Below, one piece after another: positions 23,182-29,691 of a stretch of 29,691 nt of DNA (the stretch's first letter is position 1; each line of letters starts with the position of its first letter). The DNA lies in assembly GCA_039933315.1 (NCBI GenBank), contig JBDTOI010000035.1:1-29691 (forward strand), given 5' to 3'. The stretch is from DASXRU01 sp039933315. Lineage in GTDB: Bacteria > Acidobacteriota > Blastocatellia > Pyrinomonadales > Pyrinomonadaceae. The notes beneath the pieces are model-generated. The model was given only the letters and a program-made list of their open reading frames with translations, was not told where the DNA came from and did not search any database. The position numbers and the translations under genes were made by a program.

Positions 23182-23565
23182 CTTATCCCCTAAAAGCTGC
23201 GCGAAGGAAATGTGCAGTCCGTCCGGGTCGAGGCCGACGGCTAGCCGGATCCCCTGCCCTTCGGGCTCGCTGGGCGGCATCACGAACTTGACGCCTTTCG
23301 CTTTCAGCTCTTCATAGGTCTTGTCGAGGTTCTCCACGTTGAACCCGATTGAGCACCCTCCGGCGACTTTCCCTTCGCCGAAAGGTTCCGACTGCTGTCG
23401 GGGAACGCCACCACCGTGCAGCGCGAGCGTGGTCGTGCCTGTCAGGAACTCAGTCCAGTCAGGCGATTCAAACTTCAGCGGGATTCCTAAAGTGTCGCGA
23501 TAAAACTGGACCGAGCGATTCATGTCCGACACCACAACCATGGCGTAATCAAGTTGCTTGAACAT
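23176..23565 (-). CDS. VOC (glyoxalase/bleomycin-resistance) family protein
   Basis: 129-residue single VOC module: VVVSDMNRSVQFYRDTLGIP (10-29), IGFNVENLDKTYEELKAKG, and GIRLAVGLDPDGLHISFAQ at the end. Substrates vary widely across the family and the metal-ligand pattern is incomplete (no His in the first strand), so no activity is assigned. ATG 23565 shares its first base with the EVE stop codon (TAATG), so the two genes are translationally coupled. Confidence 0.87.
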   Translation of the reverse strand: MFKQLDYAMVVVSDMNRSVQFYRDTLGIPLKFESPDWTEFLTGTTTLALHGGGVPRQQSEPFGEGKVAGGCSIGFNVENLDKTYEELKAKGVKFVMPPSEPEGQGIRLAVGLDPDGLHISFAQLLGDKI

Positions 23566-24008
23566 TATCCCTTCCTCTTTTTCCGGGCTTTTCCTGCGCC
23601 CATGCTGACAATTACTTCGAACTCTTCTTTTGACAGCGGCATGACAGACAATTGCGACTGCCGTATTAAGGGCAAGTTGCCCAGGTCTTTGTGGTAGCGA
23701 ATCGCAGCCAAAGGCACCGGTTCAGCCAGGGGTTTCACGGGCTTGAGGTCAACAGCCACCCATTGCGCGTCGTCTGCGGTGGGGTCAGGATAGCCCTCCT
23801 TCGCCACCTCGGCAATTCCCACCACCTCTTTTCCGGTACCGGAATGATAAAAAAGCACTCGGTCACCGGCCTTCATCTGGCGCAGGTTGTTGCGCGCCTG
23901 AAAGTTTCTCACTCCGGTCCAGTCAGTCCTGCCGTCGCGCACCAAATCGTCCCACGAGTAGGCCTCCGGCTCCTGTTTCACCATCCAGTAGTTGGTCTTT
24001 TTTGCCAT
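23565..24008 (-). CDS. EVE domain protein
   Basis: 147 residues of the EVE (PUA-like) family related to thymocyte nuclear protein 1: YWMVKQEPEAYSWDDLVRDG (7-26), TDWTGVRNFQARNNLRQM (28-45), KAGDRVLFYHSGTGKEVVGI (46-65), then DPTADDAQWVAVDLKPVKPL. EVE domains bind modified nucleobases such as 5-methylcytosine or modified RNA; the target here is unknown. The C-terminus is basic (ARKKRKG). Second gene of a HEAT-EVE-VOC operon. Confidence 0.9.
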   Translation of the reverse strand: MAKKTNYWMVKQEPEAYSWDDLVRDGRTDWTGVRNFQARNNLRQMKAGDRVLFYHSGTGKEVVGIAEVAKEGYPDPTADDAQWVAVDLKPVKPLAEPVPLAAIRYHKDLGNLPLIRQSQLSVMPLSKEEFEVIVSMGAGKARKKRKG

Positions 24009-24029
24009 CAGGTAATTTCCGGCTGTCAG

Positions 24030-24542
24030 CTAAATGGCGCGGGGACTGGCTGACGCGATTATCCCTTCTACTTTCTCCGTGTATTGCGTTCTGAGCTTCC
24101 TCAAACCATCTTTGATAATCCACGCAGTATGAGAATTCCTTTCCTTAGCCCAATCTGCGCAGACGCCCAACACGAACTCGGGATGATAATTGCCCGCGTT
24201 TCTGAGCACATTCGCGACTGATTTTTTCACGTAGAGATTAGGATCGGCTTTTAACCTTGTGATTACGGGTAATACAAGCTCAGGCTGTTTGCGAGCAACA
24301 CTCCTCAAGCCTTCGCTCGCAGTTCTTCTCACGTTCGGGTCCTGATGATCAGCCCAAAGGATCATCTCCGCGATAATTTCACCAGGCTTTTTCTTTGCCC
24401 CCTCCACCAGGATACTCGCCGCGACTTCACGCTCTTTCCAGTCATCACTACTGGCTAGTTTCATGATTGCGGGAAAGGATGAACGAGGGTCGGCAATCGT
24501 CTGGATTACGATGCCTGGCACATCCGATAATTTCGTGATCAT
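24030..24542 (-). CDS. HEAT-repeat protein, DNA alkylation repair-like
   Basis: 170 residues of helical HEAT repeats: DDWKEREVAASILVEG (33-48), DPNVRRTASEGLRSVARKQP, LYVKKSVANVLRNAGNYHP and HTAWIIKDGLRKLR. The pattern matches the AlkC/AlkD-like alkylation-repair superfamily. It is short, so it may be a reduced member. Catalytic residues cannot be confirmed by eye. First gene of an operon with EVE, 21 nt apart, and divergent from bcp. Confidence 0.72.
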   Translation of the reverse strand: MITKLSDVPGIVIQTIADPRSSFPAIMKLASSDDWKEREVAASILVEGAKKKPGEIIAEMILWADHQDPNVRRTASEGLRSVARKQPELVLPVITRLKADPNLYVKKSVANVLRNAGNYHPEFVLGVCADWAKERNSHTAWIIKDGLRKLRTQYTEKVEGIIASASPRAI

Positions 24543-24569
24543 TAATGACCCCTACCCATTTCACCTGGC

Positions 24570-24598
24570 TTGCCGGGTCGGGCGTATCGCCATAGAAT
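24570..24598 (+). promoter_or_regulatory. Possible sigma70-like promoter of bcp
   Basis: TTGCCG (24570-24575), a 17-nt spacer, and TAGAAT (24593-24598) precede the bcp ATG by about 41 nt, in the 97-base divergent spacer. Confidence 0.45.
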
Positions 24599-24639
24599 GC
24601 CCGCTTCACTACCCAATTCTCTGCGAGAGGTCTTTAGCC

Positions 24640-25098
24640 ATGCTCAAAGAAGGAGATAAGGCCCCCGCCTTTAAAGCCCTGGACGCCGAAGGCAATCAGG
24701 TCAAGCTCTCAGATTTTCGCGGTCAGAAGGTCGCGCTCTACTTTTATCCCAAAGACGATACGCCCGGCTGCACCAAAGAGGCCTGCTCCTTTCGCGATTC
24801 CCATGCAAAACTGAAACGAAATGGCATCAAGGTGCTGGGTGTTTCACTGGACACCGGCGCTGCACACAAGAAGTTTGCCGCGAAATACGACTTGCCTTTC
24901 ACGCTCTTGAGTGACACTGACCGCGCAATCTCAGAAGCCTATGGCACTTATGGCGAGAAAAAGTTCATGGGTCGAACCTATATGGGCCTGCACCGCATGA
25001 CTTTTCTGATTGATGAAAAGGGACGCCTAAAGAAAATCTTTAACAAGGTTAAGCCTGAGGGCCATGCCAACGAAGTTCTCGAGGCTTTCAAAGAATAA
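24640..25098 (+). CDS. bcp: Thioredoxin-dependent peroxiredoxin, Bcp/PrxQ type
   Basis: 152-residue cytoplasmic peroxidase that reduces hydrogen and organic peroxides. LSDFRGQKVALYFYPKDDTP leads to the peroxidatic C44 and the resolving C49 (TPGCTKEACSFRD), the atypical 2-Cys arrangement of PrxQ. Both are ordinary TGC codons. ATG 24640 is preferred over the longer frame from 24463 because GAGAGG lies about 10 nt upstream and MLKEGDKAPAF is the normal start. Confidence 0.93.
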   Translation: MLKEGDKAPAFKALDAEGNQVKLSDFRGQKVALYFYPKDDTPGCTKEACSFRDSHAKLKRNGIKVLGVSLDTGAAHKKFAAKYDLPFTLLSDTDRAISEAYGTYGEKKFMGRTYMGLHRMTFLIDEKGRLKKIFNKVKPEGHANEVLEAFKE

Positions 25099-25160
25099 GG
25101 CCAGGCCCAATAATCAGGCCATCGTGCATCGGTCTCGGGTAGATCCAGCGGAGAATAATT

Positions 25161-25269
25161 TTAGCCGCGGATTAACGCGGATATTCGCAGATATGAAGAA
25201 GCTAACCGCCTGAAATGTTTTGCCTGCTTTCCTGCTGATCCGCGTTTCATCTGCGTAAATCGGCGGCAA
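25161..25269. repeat. Imperfect inverted repeat, TTAGCCGCGGATTTACGCGG family
   Basis: TTAGCCGCGGATTAACGCGG (25161 on) faces an inverted, degenerate arm at 25237-25269 (GATCCGCGTTTCATCTGCG, then TAAATCGGCGGCAA). Same family as the outer arms at 1012-1192. Confidence 0.65.
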
Positions 25270-25304
25270 TTCTCTTTCGCTACTCCTCATCATCTAGTCG
25301 GGGC

Positions 25305-25934
25305 TCAGGCCGCGATCCAGGCCCCGCGGTGCGGCTCCTCTGCCGCCTGTTTGCCGGGCATCAATACCTGTAACGAGCTGAAGGAGGGATCCGATTCCGG
25401 GGTCAAGCCGAAAATCGTCCGGGAGTTGCGTCCATCCACCATCACCGTCTGCTCTTCAATCGTCTCATTCATAAAATACATCCTGGTGTTGGCGACCATT
25501 CGGGTGCGGATCTCATGCGTCCAGAGCAGCAGGTGAGCCAGCGCGTCGCCAATCTCATCCTTCGCCAGTTTGGTTTCATGAGCAATCTGCTTCTGGGTAC
25601 GAGCGCCGCTCCTGATTGCCTCGCGCACACGCTCGGCCGGCGTAAGCTTCTTCAGCATTCGCGCCACATAGCCAGCGGAAAACTCGGCCGGGGCCTCATT
25701 TGTCTCAGCTAACGCGCGTTTGCCCAACAGGTTCACGCCGTGCCGGTTACGGGCGGTCTTGTATTCCCGCATCGCCTGGCGGCTTTGAGCGATGCGCTTG
25801 CGAATACATTGTTTACAGTAAAGGTTGAGTCCATCCTTACGTGCCCGGCAGATGCCGAATTCAGACAAGGCCAACGATTCATTGCATCTGGGACAGTTCT
25901 TCAGTTTGCATGCTTCTACGTGGGATTCCATCAT
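25305..25934 (-). CDS. Zinc-ribbon protein with possible HTH domain, unknown function
   Basis: 209 residues. The N-terminus holds a four-cysteine zinc site, C14-x2-C17 and C40-x2-C43, with the spacing SLALSEFGICRARKDGLNLY typical of phage and HNH-associated zinc ribbons. Residues about 90-145 (LTPAERVREAIRSGARTQKQIAHETKLAKDEIGDALAHLL) look like a winged-helix or HTH segment. No nuclease motif is visible. It could be a DNA-binding regulator. The double ATG at 25929-25934 is preceded by GGAG about 5 nt away. It stands alone, downstream of a long gene-free stretch. Confidence 0.65.
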   Translation of the reverse strand: MMESHVEACKLKNCPRCNESLALSEFGICRARKDGLNLYCKQCIRKRIAQSRQAMREYKTARNRHGVNLLGKRALAETNEAPAEFSAGYVARMLKKLTPAERVREAIRSGARTQKQIAHETKLAKDEIGDALAHLLLWTHEIRTRMVANTRMYFMNETIEEQTVMVDGRNSRTIFGLTPESDPSFSSLQVLMPGKQAAEEPHRGAWIAA

Positions 25935-26742
25935 AACGCTCCGTTTGCAAAGCCAACTGCGTCAAAGTGGGGCGTTGCTTTGCTTGTAAAAACACTTCTC
26001 CGAGGGCGCGAAACGATCACTCGCGTCCAATAAATAATTTCTTTTAGTTGAGTTCTGGCGATTGCGTCCCGGATGATTTGGGCAATCGGGACATCGCCTT
26101 TGTTAACCGGCCCCAACTCGAAAGTTTTGGTCGGCTAACCCTTACTACCGGCATCGCTAAAACGATGTATGCGAATGCGGGCGGATAAAACTCGATTCCG
26201 TCTCAGGCAGGTTTCCGACTTAAGCGAGATTTTTATGATAGCGCCTCTACGAGGGAACCAATCTTCGCGTTTTCGATCCGCTGCGGAACTAACCAGTGAC
26301 AGCAAGGGATCGGGATTATAGTTACGGGGAGACTTTTTGCAACCCCTTTCTCGCGCGTTGATGGTCCAACTATTATTAGCGATCAATTTCGGCCGCGACC
26401 GGCTACAAAGAGAAATTTTATCCGGCGCAACCACTTGCTTGTAGTGAAGATATCCGTTCGCAAATTTTTGATCAGGGAAACGTCCGGCCGCAATTAACCT
26501 GCTTCTTCGCCGATCGTGGCTGAATATGAAGTAATGAAAACGGGCGCTTCGCGCTGAGGTACAAACCGTTCGCCCTCTGTCGCACTCAACAGGTGCGATG
26601 CGTTCACCGGTGGTCCAACTATTAGTGGTTCTGTTTGGACCACCAGCGTAGAAAGATCGACAGCTCATAAGCGCGTTCGCAAACACACCGGCGACGAAAT
26701 CGATCGAATCGCACTAATTCGAGTGCCGTACATATTCCCTAA
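25935..26742. other. About 800 bases without a convincing gene; several strong hairpins
   Basis: No frame here has a protein-like composition; the best (26135-26686, minus) is rich in Arg, Cys and Ser and looks like noise. The stretch holds stem-loops at 26057-26098 (GGCGAT/ATCGCC plus GTCCCG/CGGGAC), 26102-26139 (GTTAACCGG.CC.../...GGTCGGCTAAC, loop TCGAAA) and 26609-26644 (GGTGGTCCAA/TTGGACCACC). The sequence TGGTCCAACTATTA occurs twice (26361 and 26611). A regulatory leader, an RNA gene or decayed DNA are all possible; no known RNA family was recognised. Confidence 0.4.
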
Positions 26743-27177
26743 TTATTTTTTCTTGCCCTGTAGCAGTCGAGGTCGATCCTTTAAGCGAAAAACGAATTTC
26801 AAGCCTGACCACGTTTCGTCAACTGCGCAGATTTTTGTATCTACCAGCCCGGCGGCGAGCCCGATGCTTTGCACATTCGTAAAGGTAAGATCTGTTGCTA
26901 CGCCGGAACTCTTTTTTGGCCAGGCCACCCAGAGCATTCCCGCGGGCTGAAGTTTCGCCGCCAGGGTCGCAAAAGATTTAACCAGCTCAGTCTCTCTTTT
27001 TACGAACAGGAGAACCAGATCGAGGCCTTTCTGGGTCTGACTTACAATTTTTGCTTTGGCGGGTATCGGCCCAAGCGTTTGTCGGAAATCACCAGGCGGG
27101 TTGACGAAGGCCACGCGAGATCCCTCCTTGATACCGAGTTTCTTAATTAGCGGGGTTCCTGAGTAACCTGCGGACAT
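26743..27177 (-). CDS. DUF3052 family protein
   Basis: 144 residues matching DUF3052: SAGYSGTPLIKKLGIKEGSR at the start, VNPPGDFRQTLG, LDLVLLFVKRETEL, LQPAGMLWVAWPKKSSGVATD and VDETWSGLKFVFRLKDR. Cytoplasmic; function unknown. ATG 27177 shares its first base with the preceding stop (TGATG), so I reject the TTG one codon upstream. It is coupled to the AlkD-like gene. Confidence 0.9.
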   Translation of the reverse strand: MSAGYSGTPLIKKLGIKEGSRVAFVNPPGDFRQTLGPIPAKAKIVSQTQKGLDLVLLFVKRETELVKSFATLAAKLQPAGMLWVAWPKKSSGVATDLTFTNVQSIGLAAGLVDTKICAVDETWSGLKFVFRLKDRPRLLQGKKK

Positions 27178-27968
27178 CAAAATTTCCTCGAGCTCTCTTC
27201 CATCATTTGCGCGGTTTCTCCAGGATTCTTCAGTCCGGTAGCCAGCTTGTTTGCGACTTCCCGTCTGACTCGGGGAGCCAGCTTTGACCCTTGTTTCTGC
27301 ATAAATCGCTTTACGGCGGTTGGATCACGTTTAGCCAGTTCGCGTAGCGCCCATGACATCGCCTTTTCGACCATGTCGTCGCGATCGTTTACCAGCAATC
27401 GGCATATATCGAGGGTACGCCCCGCGTCGCCAGAACCGCCGCGGGTTTTATTGTTGAGCGGAACCGTAGCTACCAGGGCCGCCCGGCGCCACCAGCGGTC
27501 TTTTGAGCCGGCCCACCGCTTAATGACCGAATCAGATACCTGGCCTTCGCGCCATGCAGGTCCGGCGAGGTAAGACGAAAAGCAATCCACCGCAACCCAA
27601 CTATCAATGCCGTTGCCTAATTCTTCGAGCGTCGATGCTTTTAGTCCGGAAAGCGCACCGCCATGATGCTGCACCAATTCGTAAGCCAAAAAGCGAAATT
27701 CAAAAGCCGGCAGTCGCAGCAAAGCCAGCGCGAGTTTGTATACCAGATCAGGATCTTCATTCTTAAGACGTTTCGAAAATTCTCGTCGCAATTCCCTGAG
27801 CGCCTGTGCCTTAAGCTCAGGCAAAGCTTTAACCCTCGCCTGGATTTCGGCACTGAGCGCTTGCGTGTCAGAACCGCCTGCGGTAGAGGGCGGCCCCTCC
27901 AGACTGCGGATGACGGATGGCGGATTGCGGATTGAAGCACGAGTGCTTTTTGTTTTCCCAATCCGCAT
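27177..27968 (-). CDS. DNA alkylation repair protein, AlkD-like HEAT fold
   Basis: Up to 263 residues of HEAT-like helices: REFSKRLKNEDPDLVYKLAL, EFRFLAYELVQHH, DSWVAVDCFSSYLAG, DRWWRRAALVATVPL, DDMVEKAMSWALRELAKRDP and APRVRREVANKLATG. This follows the AlkD family (alkyl-base glycosylases with a HEAT superhelix). The first 35-40 codons translate repeat DNA (RNPPSVIRSLEGPPSTAGGS), so the true start is uncertain and the real protein may begin near SDTQALSAEIQ. Second gene of a transporter-AlkD-DUF3052 run. Confidence 0.8.
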   Translation of the reverse strand: MRIGKTKSTRASIRNPPSVIRSLEGPPSTAGGSDTQALSAEIQARVKALPELKAQALRELRREFSKRLKNEDPDLVYKLALALLRLPAFEFRFLAYELVQHHGGALSGLKASTLEELGNGIDSWVAVDCFSSYLAGPAWREGQVSDSVIKRWAGSKDRWWRRAALVATVPLNNKTRGGSGDAGRTLDICRLLVNDRDDMVEKAMSWALRELAKRDPTAVKRFMQKQGSKLAPRVRREVANKLATGLKNPGETAQMMEESSRKF

Positions 27969-27992
27969 TCCGAAATCCTCAATCCCCAATCG
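27875..27992. repeat. GGATTGCGGATTG-type repeat overlapping the AlkD-like 5' end
   Basis: Short units GGATGACGGATGGCGGATTG (27907 on) face ATCCGCATTCCGAAATCC (27961-27978) in inverted orientation. The unit also borders ACCGCCTGCGGTAGAGGGCGG, similar to the inner arms at 1061-1143. Confidence 0.5.
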
Positions 27993-27998
27993 GTCTGA

Positions 27999-29540
27999 CT
28001 ACCACCAGCCGAGAATTTTCCACCAACCGAAACCGAATACCGTCCATATCAAAATGTTCGGCACAGAAACCATTAGTCCCAGCAACCACCAACGGCGTTG
28101 CGTTACATAGTTGGCTCCGAAAAAGATGGGCGCGGGGGTAGTCCCATAATGCGTCAGCGAGGCGTCCAGATTTGAAAAGTAAGCCAGGGACAGCACCGCC
28201 AGATACGGCGGCGCACCCGCGGCAAGAATTACCACCAGAAACGGGGTGTACATGGCCGTCGCGTGGGCAGTAATGCTGGCAAATCCGTAATGCGCGTAAA
28301 AATAAATCAGCAGCAGGCCGCCCAGCGCCAGCCACCAGATCCAGCCCGAGGTAAAGCCGGCGGCGGTTTCGGCAAAGCGTTTGGTGATCCCGGTCTCGCC
28401 CAGTGCCTCCGCCATGCGCACCAAACCGCCGTACCAGATAAAAACGTCCCACGCTCCTCGTTCGCTCAGGACGTCACCCCAGTCGAGCACGCCGGTCAGC
28501 AGCAGGGCGCAAACGCCTACCAACGGCGGAATCGAGTAATCCAGGCTGGAAAGATAAGTAAGACCAGAGATGAATCGTCCCGAAGGAATCGCAACCGAGA
28601 CTGAAGGAATCAGTCCCGCCAAGCCGCGAATCATCCACATAATGGCTACCACCACAAACACCGCCAGGAGGATTTTCTCTTCGCGTTTCATTCGCCCCAT
28701 AAGCCGCAATTCGTTCCGGGCAAACTCCGCGGCCTCCGGCGTTTTCTTAATTTCGGGGGGAAAGACGCGATAGAGCAGATTGGGAATGACGATGAGGGAA
28801 ATCAGCCCGGGCACAATCGAGCCCAGAAGCCAACTGGTATAGGTCAACTGAATCCCCGCCGTTTGCTGGGCAAACTTCGCAATCAAAATATTGGAGGCTT
28901 GTCCGGTTATGAAGATGGCGCAGATAATTACGTCGCACTGGTAACAAAGCACCATCAGGAACGCGCCCAGACGTCTGGCTGTTGGCCCCGGCTTTGACTC
29001 GTACGCCTCGGAAAGGCTCTTGGCAATGGGGAACACTACCCCGCCCGATCGGGCGCCGGTAGAGGGAATAATGCTGGCCAGGAGAAAGTCAGTTGAGACC
29101 AGGGCGTAGCCGAGCCCCAATGAGTGGTGGCCGATGGTTCTAATAAAGAGAAAGGCGATACGCCTTCCCAATCCTGTCTTAATCATTGCCCGCGAGATGA
29201 AAAAGGCCGCGAGCACCAGCCAGACAATTGGATCCGCGTATCCTCCCAGCGCCTCCCGTATGGGCAAAGCTCCGGAAATGCCGATAGCGGTAACCCCGAG
29301 CAGCACCATGGCGCCGCCGGGAATCGGCCGCAGGATAGAACCCACAATCGTGGCAGCGAAAATAGCCAGCAAGCGCCACGACTGCACAGTGATTCCCTGG
29401 GGGACGGGAACCAATGCGATGGCAATGCCGACACCGATGACAATCGCCCAGCGGATTAGTTTCCCGCGGAGCTGCGTTTCAGGGTGTGGTTCCGGCAAAG
29501 GACTTTCCTTGGCAGGCTGCAGTTGTTCCGCGTCGGCCAT
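27999..29540 (-). CDS. SLC13/DASS-type anion (dicarboxylate) transporter
   Basis: 513-residue inner-membrane protein with about 12-13 hydrophobic segments after a soluble N-terminus of roughly 28 residues. Family marks are the first substrate/sodium motif region IIPSTGARSGGVVFPIAKSL (159-178), a matching AHATAMYTPFLVVIL later, and FSNLDASLTHYGTTPAPIFF. It resembles the CitT/YflS-like 2-oxoglutarate, malate or citrate carriers. Exchange versus sodium symport and the exact substrate cannot be decided by eye. Confidence 0.9.
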   Translation of the reverse strand: MADAEQLQPAKESPLPEPHPETQLRGKLIRWAIVIGVGIAIALVPVPQGITVQSWRLLAIFAATIVGSILRPIPGGAMVLLGVTAIGISGALPIREALGGYADPIVWLVLAAFFISRAMIKTGLGRRIAFLFIRTIGHHSLGLGYALVSTDFLLASIIPSTGARSGGVVFPIAKSLSEAYESKPGPTARRLGAFLMVLCYQCDVIICAIFITGQASNILIAKFAQQTAGIQLTYTSWLLGSIVPGLISLIVIPNLLYRVFPPEIKKTPEAAEFARNELRLMGRMKREEKILLAVFVVVAIMWMIRGLAGLIPSVSVAIPSGRFISGLTYLSSLDYSIPPLVGVCALLLTGVLDWGDVLSERGAWDVFIWYGGLVRMAEALGETGITKRFAETAAGFTSGWIWWLALGGLLLIYFYAHYGFASITAHATAMYTPFLVVILAAGAPPYLAVLSLAYFSNLDASLTHYGTTPAPIFFGANYVTQRRWWLLGLMVSVPNILIWTVFGFGWWKILGWW

Positions 29541-29637
29541 TCGCGAACCCCCAGCGTTTCATCAGGAAAAAGACCGTGGGATACTAGTCTTCGAACATGA
29601 GACATTCAAGAAGGAAAGCGTAAGCCCTGGTTCATCT

Positions 29638-29691
29638 CTTGGCTCATCAATGTCCGACATGCTTCAGCTTGTCGTCTAGCTTGGGAACTCT
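29638..29691. mobile_element. Start of a second GGCTCATCAATGTCCGACAT element, cut by the window end
   Basis: From 29638 the sequence is identical to 21718-21771 up to the window edge (TTGGCTCATCAATG through TAGCTTGGGAACTCT). The left flank differs from copy 1 before CTTGGCTC. Confidence 0.8.

Noticed and set aside
26135..26686. 183-codon minus-strand open frame
   Set aside because: Its composition is rich in Arg, Cys and Ser, no family pattern or ribosome site is present, and the frame looks like chance.
1..29691. tRNA, rRNA, known riboswitch or transposase genes
   Set aside because: No cloverleaf with a GGTTCGA arm, no rRNA-like stretch, no recognised riboswitch core and no transposase-like frame was seen by eye; a computed scan was not possible.

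Overview
The window looks like a chromosomal stretch of a free-living soil-type bacterium, most likely an acidobacterium (Blastocatellia-like). This rests on the gene mix (a long kinase-TPR protein, YceI, PPC, DUF72, EVE, DUF3052, a stand-alone LigD polymerase domain) and on the many families of short palindromic repeats in the spacers. Taxonomy is inferred and was not tested. I see no rRNA, tRNA, CRISPR array, prophage or transposase gene.

Layout. 1-4.6 kb (+): the 3' part of egtD (hercynine synthase), then a two-gene ABC importer whose permease and binding domain are fused, the architecture of the ergothioneine importer EgtUV, then galE. 4.8-7.6 kb (-): a GH144-like glucoamylase-fold protein, a PPC-domain protein and a YceI protein, separated by repeats. 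7.9-11.2 kb (+): an FAD oxidoreductase with a C-terminal Rieske domain, a stand-alone LigD polymerase domain and a TPR protein. Then come a thioesterase (-), a tiny membrane ORF, a 1000-residue Ser/Thr kinase-TPR protein and a small exported protein (+). 15.9-17.4 kb (-): a MoaD/ThiS-like protein behind a six-Asp-box beta-propeller protein. 17.6-21.6 kb (-): a compact cluster transcribed in the order selD, egtB, DNPH1-like hydrolase, small membrane protein, yceH. 22.1-25.1 kb: DUF72 (+), HEAT-EVE-VOC operon (-) and Bcp peroxiredoxin (+). 25.3-29.5 kb (-): a zinc-ribbon/HTH protein, about 800 bases without a convincing gene, then an SLC13-type transporter, an AlkD-like HEAT protein and DUF3052.

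Main discovery. selD is itself a selenoprotein gene. Its true start is ATG at 21597, and the active-site codon is an in-frame TGA at 21562-21564 in the context CSG-U-AAK. A bacterial-type SECIS hairpin with loop GGUCU follows at 21517-21537. A normal ORF caller starts at TTG 21525 and loses the active site. selD lies 25 nt upstream of egtB on the same strand. This pairing recalls the senC-senA part of selenoneine clusters, but no senB glycosyltransferase is visible. With egtD and an EgtUV-like importer 17 kb away, the window holds synthesis, possible uptake, and a possible selenium link for the ergothioneine family.

The second theme is repeats. At least ten families of short inverted repeats occupy the spacers, several as paired-arm (REPIN/MITE-like) units. 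Five genes have their start codon within 1-15 nt of such a repeat, and at 21.66-22.07 kb three families are nested inside one another.
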